A stretch of 15,920 bases of DNA from DATJFH01 sp035495815. Lineage in GTDB: Bacteria; Acidobacteriota; Terriglobia; Bryobacterales; Bryobacteraceae. The position numbers were made by a program, and so were the translations under genes. This document shows positions 1-7,578 of the stretch, piece by piece (position 1 is the first letter of the stretch; the number at the start of each line of letters is the position of its first letter). Where the stretch lies: assembly GCA_035495815.1 (NCBI GenBank), contig DATJFH010000383.1, positions 1-15,920 on the forward strand, written 5' to 3'. Under the pieces are notes generated by a model. It did no database searches and had not been told where the DNA came from. It worked only from the letters and a program-made list of their open reading frames with translations.

Positions 1-1671
1 GTCGGCGGACGCAATGTGCCCTGGTGGCTCGCCGGCACGTCGATGGTGGCCACCACCTTCGCCGCCGATACCCCGTTGGCCGTCACCGGAATGGTCGCCC
101 GCAACGGCATCGCCGGCAACTGGCTCTGGTGGAACTTCGTCGCCAGCGGGATGCTCACCGTCTTCTTTTATGCCCGCCTGTGGCGGCGTTCCGGCGTGAC
201 CACCGATGTCGAGTTCGCCGAAATCCGCTACGCCGGTAAGCCGGCGGCCTTCCTGCGCGGATTCCGCGCCCTCTATCTGGGCATCCCCATCAACTGCATC
301 ATCCTCGGCTGGGTCAACCTGGCCATGGTCAAGATTCTGACCCTGATCCTCGGAGTCACCAAGCTCCAGGCGCTGGCGATCGTGTTGGGTCTGATCGCCG
401 TCACCTCGTTCATCTCGACCTTGGCTGGCTTATGGGGCGTGCTGGTGACCGACCTGTTCCAGTTCGTGATCAAGATGGGGATGGTGATCGTCCTCGCCGT
501 CGCCGCCGTCTCCGCGGTTGGCGGAATCGACCGGATGAAGCTCGCGCTGGCTGAGATCGACCGCGCCCGCGGACTGGCATCCGGCGGCGCCGGCTCCGTG
601 CTGAGCTTCGTGCCCGACTTGAATTCGGCCTGGATGCCGATGATCACCTTCCTGGTTTATATCTCGGTGGTCTGGTGGGCCACCTGGTATCCCGGCGCCG
701 AGCCCGGCGGCGGCGGATTCGTGGCCCAACGCATGTTGTGCGCCCGGGACGAGCGGCATTCCCTGCTGGCCACACTGTGGTTCAACATCGCGCACTTCGC
801 CCTCCGCCCCTGGCCCTGGATCCTGGTCGGTCTGGCTTCGATCATCCTCTATCCGGACCTGCAGGACAAGGAGAGCGGCTACGTGATGGTGATGATCGAC
901 CACCTGCCGCCCTCCCTGCGAGGCCTCATGGTCGCCGCCTTCGCGGCCGCCTTCATGTCCACCATCGGGACCCAGCTCAACTGGGGCGCCAGCTACCTGG
1001 TCAACGATTTTTACCGCCGCTTCCTGCGTCCGCACGAGACCGAGCGGGCTTATGTGCGCGTCTCGCAATGGGCCACCGTGGCCTTGACAGTGATTTCCGC
1101 CGTGGTCACCTTCTACATGGATTCCATCACCGGCGCCTGGCAATTGCTGATCGGCATCGGGGCGGGCACCGGCACGGTCCTGATTCTTCGCTGGTTCTGG
1201 TGGCGGATCAACGCCTGGAGTGAGGTGTCGGCCATGCTGTCGGCATTCGTCACCTCCATGGCGGCGCGGATCTACTACGGTTTTTCGAACGACGATCCGC
1301 TGGTGTTTGCCAGGAGTACCCTGTTTACCGTGGGCGTAACCACTGTCGTCTGGCTGGTGGCGACTTTCGCGACTGCCCCCGAGCCGGTGGAGAAACTGAC
1401 GTCGTTCTATCGCCGCGTGCGGCCGTCCGAGGCGCTATGGCGGCCCATCGCACGCCTCTGTCCGGACGTCAAGCCGTCCCGGGACGGCGCCTGGAATTTC
1501 CTCGATTGGATCTGCGGCTGTGTCATGATCTATTCCGCCCTGTTCGGCATCGGAAAGATCATTCTCAAAGAAACCGGCGTCGGTTTCCTGTTTCTCCTTG
1601 CCGCCGTTGTCGCCGGCGGAATCATCTACTGGGACCTCTCGCGCAGAGGCTGGAGCACGGTGCTGGAGTGA
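1..1671 (+). CDS. Sodium:solute symporter family protein, 5'-truncated by window edge
   Basis: Inner-membrane secondary transporter of the sodium:solute symporter (SSS) family, expected to couple Na+ entry to uptake of a sugar or other small solute; the substrate cannot be told from the sequence. The frame is open from base 1, and the residues before the GTG at 16 (VGGRN, then VPWW) already fit the family, so the true start lies upstream. Visible family features are the first-helix segment TTFAADTPLAV, the GLWGVLVTDLFQF segment, and the late helix with FMSTIGTQLNWGASYLVNDF, whose Ser/Thr-rich part corresponds to the Na2 region in this family. There are many hydrophobic segments along roughly 557 visible residues, and the C-terminal helix ends in a short basic tail. 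The gene ends 102 nt before the next start and is probably unrelated to the secretion operon downstream. The family call is firm; the substrate is unknown. Confidence 0.93.
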   Translation, partial: VGGRNVPWWLAGTSMVATTFAADTPLAVTGMVARNGIAGNWLWWNFVASGMLTVFFYARLWRRSGVTTDVEFAEIRYAGKPAAFLRGFRALYLGIPINCIILGWVNLAMVKILTLILGVTKLQALAIVLGLIAVTSFISTLAGLWGVLVTDLFQFVIKMGMVIVLAVAAVSAVGGIDRMKLALAEIDRARGLASGGAGSVLSFVPDLNSAWMPMITFLVYISVVWWATWYPGAEPGGGGFVAQRMLCARDERHSLLATLWFNIAHFALRPWPWILVGLASIILYPDLQDKESGYVMVMIDHLPPSLRGLMVAAFAAAFMSTIGTQLNWGASYLVNDFYRRFLRPHETERAYVRVSQWATVALTVISAVVTFYMDSITGAWQLLIGIGAGTGTVLILRWFWWRINAWSEVSAMLSAFVTSMAARIYYGFSNDDPLVFARSTLFTVGVTTVVWLVATFATAPEPVEKLTSFYRRVRPSEALWRPIARLCPDVKPSRDGAWNFLDWICGCVMIYSALFGIGKIILKETGVGFLFLLAAVVAGGIIYWDLSRRGWSTVLE

Positions 1672-1705
1672 CACTCCGCGCCGCACCCGCCCGAAAAGGC
1701 CGCGC

Positions 1706-1733
1706 TGGACAAAGCCCGTACCCGTGTTATTCT
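1706..1733 (+). promoter_or_regulatory. Predicted sigma-70-type promoter with extended -10
   Basis: A TGGACA box (1706-1711, five of six matches to TTGACA) is followed after 16 nt by TATTCT (1728-1733). A TG at 1725-1726, one base before that hexamer, makes an extended -10. It lies 40 nt upstream of the ATG at 1774 and would give a leader of about 35 nt. A GGGAG ribosome-binding sequence at 1765-1769 precedes that ATG. Seen by eye only; no start site has been mapped. Confidence 0.55.
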
Positions 1734-1773
1734 AGGGTGTCCCGCGTCCACGGATTTAACCCCTGGGAGTCTT

Positions 1774-3966
1774 ATGTTTGTTCGCGGGCTGTTTTTTTCC
1801 ACGGTATTTCTTCTTTGTGCAGGCCTGGCTCAACCCCAGCCTGTTCCTTTGAGCTGTTCCACGGGAGCTGTCAATCCACCGGTGCGCGCTGAGGGCCTCG
1901 CCGAAACTCTCGGCGACATTCTGCTGACCTGCAGCGGAGCTCCGGGATCGGTCATTACCCTCAACTTTAGCGTCTTTCTCAACGTTAGCCTCACCAACCG
2001 CATCTCGGCCGCCAACGCCACCGATGTGTCGTTGACCGTCGATAGCGGCTCCGGCCCGGTTCCCGCCGGCGTCCCCGGCTTGCTGCAATCGAGCAATTCG
2101 GTCAGCTTCAACGGCGTCACCTTCACCGTTCCGCCCTCCGGCGCGGTCAATCTGCGAATCAGCAACCTGCGGGGCAACGTGAGCCAGATTGGATTCGGAT
2201 TCCAGCAGCCCGTATTGGCCGTGCTGTCGGTGAACGGCTTTCCCGCGCCGCTGATCACGAACGCCACTCAGCTCAGCGTCGGCGTTCCGGGTCGAGGCCT
2301 GCTCTCCACCCTGGCAAGCACGGGCATCCGCTGTGTCGGCTCGCCGCTTCCCGCCGTCATCAATTTCGCCAATCTTCTCAGCGGAGGCACGCGCTTCGTT
2401 TCCACCCGCGTCACCGAGGGTTATCCGGACGCATTCCTGAAAAAGGCCGGGACCAACGACACCGGCATCCGCATCGTGGCCAGCTACTCGGGCTTCCCGG
2501 CAGGCGCGCGCATCTTCGTTCCCGACGTGGTCGCCGGCAGCGGCGCCGTGCAGCCCACGGCCGCGGGCGACCTCGGCGGTACGCCATCCGGCGGCGCCTA
2601 CGCCCCCGGCGCCGGATCGCTGCTGTTGAGCCGGGTTCTCGGTACCGATGCCAACGGCAGGGGAGGTAGTGTCCTCTATACCCCCGGCGCGCCCGGCTCG
2701 GGAACGGTAGCATTCAACTCCGTCAGTGAAGTCCCCCTCGTAAACGGAGCCGGAATCGCCGTCTACGAAGTGGTCGACGCCAATTCCGCCGCCCGCGAAA
2801 CAGCCCAGTTTCCCACCTTCCTCGGCATCCCCCCCGTCAACAGCGAGAATACTCCCGTAGCCTCCGAACAGGTTTCTCTCGGCCCCCTCTCCACCGTCTC
2901 TTCCGCTTCTTCCACCGAAGCCGTCCCGCGCTTTTTGCCGACAGCCGCGCCGTCCGATTGCGCCGGACTCGGGGACTGTAGCGCTTCCTTTTTCCCCTCT
3001 CTTTCCGTGACCGCCTCGCAGCCGCTGCAGTTCACCGCGATTGCCGGGTCGGCGCTGCAGACGAAGACTGTCCAGGTGAACAACAGGGGCGGCGGCGTGC
3101 TGAGCTGGACCGCCACCATCGGCTCGATGACCGGATCGGGATGGCTGACCATCAATCCCTCCTCCGGAGTGAACGGTGGGACCATCCTCGTAAACGTCTT
3201 CCCGCAGAATATGGCTCCCGGCGTCTACAGCGCGACCCTGATCGTCAGCGGCGGCACGCAGGCCGGGACTCAGACTCTCCCCATTTCGGCGACAATTACG
3301 GCGCTGCCACAGCCCCCGCCCAGTCCCACGGTGGTCACGCCGCCGGCGCCGGCTCCGGTTCCTGCGCCTGCTCCCAAGGTGATCCTGCTGAGCCTGGTGA
3401 ACGGAGCCCGTCCGGATCTGTCCACAGTTGCCCCCGGCTCGGTGGCGATCGTCACCGGATCCCACTTCCAGGGCAAAGACGTGGCCGTGACCTTCGACGG
3501 CGTCCCGGCGGCTGTGCTTGCTTCCGATGACGAAAGCATTCAGGTGCAGGTGCCGCTGTCCGCGAAGGGCACGTCCAGACTTCAGGTCGTCGTGGATGGT
3601 GAGAAGAGCGTCGTGCTGGAAGCGCCAATCTCCGAGCTGGCCCCGGCGATTTTTGCCCGCGGGGTGCTGAACGGGGACAGCTCCGTCAATACCGATTCCA
3701 ACGCCGCCCCGGTCGGAAGCGGACTGCAGATCTTCTCGACCGGCCTTTTCGGCGCCGGAGCCGGACCGGTGATGGTCAAGCTGCACGACCGCCGGCTCGC
3801 CCCGTCTGAGGCGGGCGCCGTTCCGGGCATGATCGGAGTCGAGCAGGTCAACATCACCATCCCGGACGATCTGCCGGCCATGACGACGGAGCTGCAAGTC
3901 TGCGGATTCGGCTCGCAGAGCGCGGAGCCCGTCTGCAGCCGGTCGGCTTTCGTGACGCTGAAATAA
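1774..3966 (+). CDS. Secreted protein with BACON-like Ig domain and TIGR03437-type C-terminal domain
   Basis: Exported 730-residue protein of unknown function. Residues 1-19 form a signal peptide (basic VR, hydrophobic FFSTVFLLCAG) with likely type I cleavage after AGLA. The Cys at 15 is preceded by Leu and does not make a lipobox. Residues 20-400 are beta-rich, Ser/Gly/Val-rich and not recognised. Residues about 408-510 look like a BACON/Ig-like domain (SWTA, GSGWLTINPSSG, APGVYSATLIVSG). Residues 511-535 are a Pro/Ala linker. Residues 536-730 match the TIG-like C-terminal domain (TIGR03437 type) known mainly from Solibacter-like Acidobacteriota (LVNGA, VAPGSVAIVTGSHF, GVEQVNITIPDDLPA). Cysteine pairs such as C396/C402 and C710/C721 would suit disulfides outside the cytoplasm. 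It has its own predicted promoter and lies just upstream of a T2SS locus, so it could be a substrate, but that is inference. The domain calls are from recalled family patterns. Confidence 0.85.
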   Translation: MFVRGLFFSTVFLLCAGLAQPQPVPLSCSTGAVNPPVRAEGLAETLGDILLTCSGAPGSVITLNFSVFLNVSLTNRISAANATDVSLTVDSGSGPVPAGVPGLLQSSNSVSFNGVTFTVPPSGAVNLRISNLRGNVSQIGFGFQQPVLAVLSVNGFPAPLITNATQLSVGVPGRGLLSTLASTGIRCVGSPLPAVINFANLLSGGTRFVSTRVTEGYPDAFLKKAGTNDTGIRIVASYSGFPAGARIFVPDVVAGSGAVQPTAAGDLGGTPSGGAYAPGAGSLLLSRVLGTDANGRGGSVLYTPGAPGSGTVAFNSVSEVPLVNGAGIAVYEVVDANSAARETAQFPTFLGIPPVNSENTPVASEQVSLGPLSTVSSASSTEAVPRFLPTAAPSDCAGLGDCSASFFPSLSVTASQPLQFTAIAGSALQTKTVQVNNRGGGVLSWTATIGSMTGSGWLTINPSSGVNGGTILVNVFPQNMAPGVYSATLIVSGGTQAGTQTLPISATITALPQPPPSPTVVTPPAPAPVPAPAPKVILLSLVNGARPDLSTVAPGSVAIVTGSHFQGKDVAVTFDGVPAAVLASDDESIQVQVPLSAKGTSRLQVVVDGEKSVVLEAPISELAPAIFARGVLNGDSSVNTDSNAAPVGSGLQIFSTGLFGAGAGPVMVKLHDRRLAPSEAGAVPGMIGVEQVNITIPDDLPAMTTELQVCGFGSQSAEPVCSRSAFVTLK

Positions 3967-3982
3967 TGCACGCGGCGTAAAG

Positions 3983-4010
3983 TGGGGCGTAACCCCCCGG
4001 GGCCGCCCCA
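3983..4010 (+). terminator. GC-rich inverted repeat after the secreted-protein gene, possible terminator
   Basis: TGGGGCG (3983-3989) pairs perfectly with CGCCCCA (4004-4010) around a 14-nt loop, which itself holds a C-run and a G-run that could extend or compete with the stem. It lies 17 nt after the stop codon at 3964-3966. No T-tract follows (TTGCCCGCC comes next), so it is not a classical intrinsic terminator. It may act with Rho, stabilise the 3' end, or do nothing. The rest of the 205-nt spacer holds only an AT-richer patch around 4105-4119, without a convincing -35 partner. Confidence 0.3.
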
Positions 4011-4155
4011 TTGCCCGCCGCCCGTTCGCGCTGTGTTCGCTCAGTTGCCACCCGTCCCGCGAGGTTTCCCCGCATCCCGGCCCCTCGGATCGGTCGCCGG
4101 GCGCTAAACTAAGTACATACCTCGCAGACTTTTTCAGCCGGGCCTGCGTCTCTAG

Positions 4156-4163
4156 AAAAGGAG
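4156..4163 (+). promoter_or_regulatory. Ribosome-binding site fixing the TTG start of the sigma factor gene
   Basis: AAAAGGAG ends 8 nt before the TTG at 4172. No in-frame ATG or GTG lies near it, and the protein's helical sigma-2 region begins within about ten residues of this TTG. The strong Shine-Dalgarno match with good spacing therefore decides the start. Confidence 0.7.
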
Positions 4164-4171
4164 CCAGAGAC

Positions 4172-4732
4172 TTGATCTTTCGGGCGGTTGAGGATGCCGA
4201 CCTGATTCGAAAAGCCCAACGGGGCGATGTGGAGGCCTTCAACCTTCTCATTTCCCGGTGGGAGAAGCGTGTCTTTAATTACCTTTTGCGCATCCTCCAG
4301 AACCGGGAAGATGCACTCGACCTGAGCCAGGACGTGTTTCTGAAAGCCTACCAAAGCCTTCGCAAGCTCGAAGATCCGGACCGGTTCGCCGCCTGGGTTT
4401 TCCGCATCGCTCACAACGAGGCGTACTCGCTGTTCCGGAAGCGGAAGCCGGAAGGCGACGCCGCCGGCGGGGAGCAGTCCGGGCAGGCGGTCGGCGTGGC
4501 CGGATCGGGCGTATTTCCCATCGAGCTCTCGCTGGCGGTTTCGAGCGCGCTCGGGCGGCTTACCGCCGATCAGCGAGAGACCGTGGTTCTGAAAATCTAC
4601 CAGGGATTCAAATTCGAGGAGATCGCCGAAATTCTGTCCTGTCCGGTATCCACGGTCAAGTCGCGGCTGTATACCGCGCTGGACTTGTTGAAGACCGATC
4701 TGTCTCCTTTGAAAGCGCGGGGGGCCGTATGA
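4172..4732 (+). CDS. ECF-type RNA polymerase sigma factor
   Basis: Extracytoplasmic-function (sigma-70 family group 4) sigma factor of 186 residues, which directs RNA polymerase to a small set of promoters when released by its anti-sigma factor. Region 2 spans about residues 11-92 (LIRKAQRGDVEAFNLLI, then DALDLSQDVFLKAYQSL for core binding, then FAAWVFRIAHNEAYSLFRKRK for -10 recognition). A flexible Gly/Ala/Ser linker covers about 93-118. Region 4 spans about 120-175 (LGRLTADQRETVVLKIYQGF, then EEIAEILSCPVSTVKSRLY, the helix-turn-helix for -35 recognition). The length is usual for the family and there is no extra C-terminal domain. Translation starts at TTG with a good AAAAGGAG site. The stop overlaps the next start in ATGA, so it is coupled to its likely anti-sigma factor. 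Its regulon is unknown; the T2SS genes downstream are the obvious candidate. Confidence 0.95.
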   Translation: MIFRAVEDADLIRKAQRGDVEAFNLLISRWEKRVFNYLLRILQNREDALDLSQDVFLKAYQSLRKLEDPDRFAAWVFRIAHNEAYSLFRKRKPEGDAAGGEQSGQAVGVAGSGVFPIELSLAVSSALGRLTADQRETVVLKIYQGFKFEEIAEILSCPVSTVKSRLYTALDLLKTDLSPLKARGAV

Positions 4733-5316
4733 GTTGTTCGCCGTTCGATCTGCGGGATTATTTTTTTGGGGAACTGCCGGAGGACGAGCGCCGCCAGGTG
4801 GACCTCCATGCCAAAAGCTGCGCGGCCTGCCGTGAGGAGCTGAACCAGTTGCGGTCGACCCAGACCGTGCTCCTGAGTGTGGCCGACGAGGAAATTCCGC
4901 AGCGCATCGGATTCATCTCCGACCGCGTGTACGAGCCGTCCCGCCTGATGCGATGGTGGCGCGCCTTCTGGGGGTCGGCCCCGCGGCTGGGGTTCGCTTC
5001 GGCCGCCATGCTCTCGGCGGCCATCCTGGTTTCGGCATTGCACCGGCCGCCGCCTCCACCGGCCGCCCCGGCGCTCGACGTCGCCGGACTGCAAGCCGGG
5101 TTTTCCGCGCAATTGCACGATGCCGTCGCCAAAGCGGTCGCCGAGAGCGACGCGCGGCACGAGCAGCGCACGGCGGAGCTGTTGGCGGCAGCCGCGCGGC
5201 GGTTCGACGCCGAGCGCAAAGCCGACATGGCCGCGGTGTCGCAGAACTTCGCCATCCTCGAGAAGTTCGCCAGGCGGGAATATCGCGCCGCCAATTTCCC
5301 GGAGAGCAGCCGATGA
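4729..5316 (+). CDS. Membrane-anchored zinc-finger anti-sigma factor
   Basis: Likely negative regulator of the adjacent ECF sigma factor, 195 residues. The cytoplasmic N-terminus has the zinc-binding anti-sigma motif HxxxCxxC (H27, C31, C34) after a short helix (DLRDYFFGELPEDERRQVDL). Cys3 may be a fourth ligand. One transmembrane helix follows at about residues 86-104 (LGFASAAMLSAAILVSAL). A Pro-rich stretch (106-113) comes next. The C-terminal 80 residues are Ala/Glu/Arg-rich and look like a periplasmic coiled coil (about 120-185) with no catalytic motif, and probably act as a sensing or binding arm. The start overlaps the sigma factor stop (ATGA 4729-4732), and its own stop overlaps the next ATG in the same way. 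The anti-sigma role is inferred from the motif plus the gene order, which is typical for such pairs. Confidence 0.88.
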   Translation: MSCSPFDLRDYFFGELPEDERRQVDLHAKSCAACREELNQLRSTQTVLLSVADEEIPQRIGFISDRVYEPSRLMRWWRAFWGSAPRLGFASAAMLSAAILVSALHRPPPPPAAPALDVAGLQAGFSAQLHDAVAKAVAESDARHEQRTAELLAAAARRFDAERKADMAAVSQNFAILEKFARREYRAANFPESSR

Positions 5317-5843
5317 AGCGCTTCTTTCTTTTTCTGGCCCTGGCGGCGTCCATCTGGACCGCGGCCACCGCCAGGCCCTTCAAGCTGGCTGCCCTGACCG
5401 CCATGGAGCGGAGCTTCGATCAGCGGCTGGAGCGGTTGTCGGACGATCCGTACCTGCTCGTCGGGTTGACCCGCGGCGTGTACCTCGAAGGCTATGGAGC
5501 GGTGTTCACGGCGGAGGTCAGCCTGGCGAACGGCCTGGCGCCCAATCCGTTCCGTCCGGCGATCACGAAGGAAGATATCATCCGGGTTCACGCCAAAAAG
5601 CTGGAACGGCTGCCCGCCCTGCGGCAGTGCATGCGGGATATGCTGCTGGCCGCGGCCGCCTCGCTCGACGATGTTCCCGCCGGCGAGCAGATCGTCGTCG
5701 GCGTGTCGCTGCTCTACCGGCCCGAGGAGGATCGCAGCGGGATGCCGGGGCAGATCCTGATGCAGGGAGCCAAGGCCAGGCTGCTCGAAGCCAAGCTGGG
5801 CCGCATCTCCCTCGAGCAAGCGGTGAAGTCGAGGGACTACTAG
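5313..5843 (+). CDS. Exported protein of unknown function, third gene of the sigma/anti-sigma unit
   Basis: I do not recognise a named family. The 176-residue product starts with a clear signal peptide (MKRFFLFLALAASIWTAATA, cleavage near residue 20). The mature part is mixed alpha/beta, with a conserved-looking strand segment GVYLEGYGAVFTAEVSLA (about 55-72), then NPFRPAITKED. A helical stretch covers about 85-118 and a second strand segment GEQIVVGVSLLYRP about 124-137. It has no transmembrane helix after the signal and a single Cys (106). The ATG overlaps the stop of the anti-sigma gene (ATGA at 5313-5316), with GGAGAG at 5301-5306 as ribosome-binding site. A longer in-frame opening upstream (from 4953) is out of frame within the anti-sigma gene and is not used. 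Translational coupling suggests that it works with the anti-sigma factor in the envelope, for example as a sensor or co-regulator, but this is inference only. Confidence 0.85.
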   Translation: MKRFFLFLALAASIWTAATARPFKLAALTAMERSFDQRLERLSDDPYLLVGLTRGVYLEGYGAVFTAEVSLANGLAPNPFRPAITKEDIIRVHAKKLERLPALRQCMRDMLLAAAASLDDVPAGEQIVVGVSLLYRPEEDRSGMPGQILMQGAKARLLEAKLGRISLEQAVKSRDY

Positions 5844-5940
5844 TGCGCCCCGTGGCCCGGCCGCGCCACCTTGGCCGCCGAAAGCGCCCGCCCTGCCTCG
5901 AGCCGCGCGCTGAAAATCAATTCCGCCGCAATGGAGAGTC

Positions 5941-7578
5941 ATGCGACTCGGCGAGCTGCTGATCGAGCGGCGCCTGCTCGGACCCGACGATCTGGAGCGC
6001 GCCCTCGAGCTGCAGAAGGAGCGCGGCGACAAGCTCGGGAAAATCCTCATCGACCTCGGCTTCATCGCCGCCAGGGACCTGCTCTCCGCGCTTTCCGAGC
6101 AGCTCTCCGTTCCCTTGGCCTCCGTCGATCAGCCGCCGCCGGTCGCCCCGGAGATCGATGGCATTTCCTCGCGCTTCATGCGCCAGTGCCGGTTCATCCC
6201 CATCCGTTTCGAGGACTCCACCCTCTCGGTCGCCATGGCCGATCCGCTGGATTTCGAAACCATCTCCGCCGTCCGGGGCTATTCCGGATTGCGCATCGCC
6301 ACCGCGCTCGCGCCCGAGCAGGAGATCCTCGACGCCATCGACAAGTACTACGGGGAATCCGCCAGGCAGACGCTCGACGCCGAGGTCGAAACGCCTCAGA
6401 CCGGCGAGGACCTCGAACACCTGCGCGATATGGCCAGCGAAGCGCCCGTGATCCGGCTGGTCAACGCCATGATCGCCCAGGCCGTCGAAAAACGGGCCAG
6501 CGACATCCATATCGAGCCCTTTGAAAAGGAGTTTCGCATCCGCTACCGCGTGGATGGTGTGCTGTTCAACCAGGATCCGCCGCCCCGGGAAATGAAGGCC
6601 GCCATCGTGTCCCGTCTGAAGCTCATGGCCAAGCTGAATATCGCCGAGCGGCGTCTGCCTCAGGACGGGCGCATCAAGATCAAAACGCTCGGACGCGAAG
6701 TGGATCTGCGCGTTTCCACGCTGCCCACTCTCTACGGGGAAAGCGTCGTCATGCGCCTCCTCGACCGGTCCGCCGGCGACTTCTACGATCTGCGCCGGCT
6801 CGGATTCGACGCCAGTTTCCTCGCCCGTATGGAGCATTACACCTCCCTCCCGCACGGGATTTTTCTGGTTACCGGTCCCACCGGCAGCGGCAAATCGACC
6901 ACCCTGTATTCCGCCCTGAAGCGGATCAATATCCCGGACAAGAAGATCATCACCATCGAGGATCCCGTCGAGTACCAGATGGACGGCATCAACCAGATCC
7001 ACGTCAATCCCCAGATCGGGCTGACCTTCGCCGCCGGGTTGCGCCACATCGTGCGCCAGGATCCGGACGTGATCATGGTGGGCGAAATCCGCGACCGGGA
7101 AACCGCGGATATCGCCATCCGCTCAGCGCTGACCGGGCACCTGGTGTTCTCCACCCTCCACACCAACGATGCCCCCAGCGCGATTACGCGATTGACGGAT
7201 ATGGGAGTGGAGAATTATCTGATCACCTCGTCCCTGGTTTCGGTGCTGGCCCAGCGCCTCGTGCGGCTGATCTGCCCCCACTGCAAGGTCCCGGCGGGTA
7301 CCCGTGTCGCCCCGGATGGCGTGCCGGTCGAATGTTTTCGCGGCGACGGATGTGAAAACTGTTCCGATACCGGATATACCTCGCGAGTCGGGATTTTCGA
7401 GTTGATGGAGTTGAATGACGAGATTCGCAAGCTGATAATGGCCAACGCCGACGCCTCCGAGATTACCGCGGCGGCGCGCCGGAACGGGATGCGCAGCCTG
7501 AGGGAAGATGGCTGGGCCAAAGTCAAGTCCGGAATCACTACGGCGGAAGAAGTGATGAGGGTCACGCAGGAGTTTTGA
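5941..7578 (+). CDS. gspE: Type II secretion ATPase GspE
   Basis: Cytoplasmic hexameric ATPase that powers pseudopilus assembly in type II secretion, 545 residues, a normal full length. The N-terminal T2SSE_N/MshEN-like domain covers about 1-140 (LGELLIERRLLGPDDLERAL; LGFIAARDLLSALSEQL). The N2 domain includes SDIHIEPFEKEFRIRYRVDG (187-206). The catalytic core has Walker A GPTGSGKST (312-320), an Asp box TIEDPVEY (338-345), Walker B VIMVGEIRD (377-385) and a His box LTGHLVFSTLHTND (397-410). The zinc-binding tetracysteine is complete (C445, C448, C471, C474), which favours GspE/PilB over retraction ATPases of the PilT type. It is the first gene of the gsp set, 97 nt after the upstream gene. 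Ribosome-binding GGAG lies just before the ATG. The neighbours gspF-D settle GspE over PilB. Confidence 0.97.
   Translation: MRLGELLIERRLLGPDDLERALELQKERGDKLGKILIDLGFIAARDLLSALSEQLSVPLASVDQPPPVAPEIDGISSRFMRQCRFIPIRFEDSTLSVAMADPLDFETISAVRGYSGLRIATALAPEQEILDAIDKYYGESARQTLDAEVETPQTGEDLEHLRDMASEAPVIRLVNAMIAQAVEKRASDIHIEPFEKEFRIRYRVDGVLFNQDPPPREMKAAIVSRLKLMAKLNIAERRLPQDGRIKIKTLGREVDLRVSTLPTLYGESVVMRLLDRSAGDFYDLRRLGFDASFLARMEHYTSLPHGIFLVTGPTGSGKSTTLYSALKRINIPDKKIITIEDPVEYQMDGINQIHVNPQIGLTFAAGLRHIVRQDPDVIMVGEIRDRETADIAIRSALTGHLVFSTLHTNDAPSAITRLTDMGVENYLITSSLVSVLAQRLVRLICPHCKVPAGTRVAPDGVPVECFRGDGCENCSDTGYTSRVGIFELMELNDEIRKLIMANADASEITAAARRNGMRSLREDGWAKVKSGITTAEEVMRVTQEF
7568..7572 (+). promoter_or_regulatory. 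Ribosome-binding site selecting ATG 7578 for gspF
   Basis: AGGAG lies inside the end of gspE with 5 nt to the ATG at 7578. A TTG one codon earlier (7575) would leave only 2 nt, so the ATG is the better start. The gspE stop and gspF start share one base (TGATG). Confidence 0.65.

Noticed and set aside
16..18. GTG at 16 as true start of the symporter
   Set aside because: The frame is open to base 1 and the preceding residues (GGRN) fit the family, so the gene is simply cut by the window edge.
1774..1833. Lipobox at Cys15 of the large secreted protein
   Set aside because: The residue before Cys is Leu and the context FLLCAG does not fit the lipobox consensus. A type I signal peptide after AGLA fits better.
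4105..4110. TAAACT as a -10 box for the sigma factor operon
   Set aside because: No -35-like hexamer lies 15-19 nt upstream and no TG extension is present. An AT-richer patch exists, but I cannot support a promoter. An ECF-type promoter was also looked for and not seen.
1756..4251. 831-codon open frame on the - strand, opposite the secreted-protein gene
   Set aside because: The product is rich in Arg, Gly, Asp and Ala with no domain pattern, while the + strand frame has a signal peptide and recognisable domains. Long antisense frames are expected in high-GC codon usage.
5852..5869. GTGGC/GCCAC inverted repeat between the exported-protein gene and gspE as a terminator
   Set aside because: The stem is only 5 bp with an 8-nt loop and no T-run follows. 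Such matches arise by chance at this GC content. Nothing else is evident in the 97-nt spacer.
4758..6065. 435-codon - strand frame over the anti-sigma and exported-protein genes
   Set aside because: Repetitive Ser/Arg/Ala translation, antisense to genes with a zinc-finger motif and a signal peptide.
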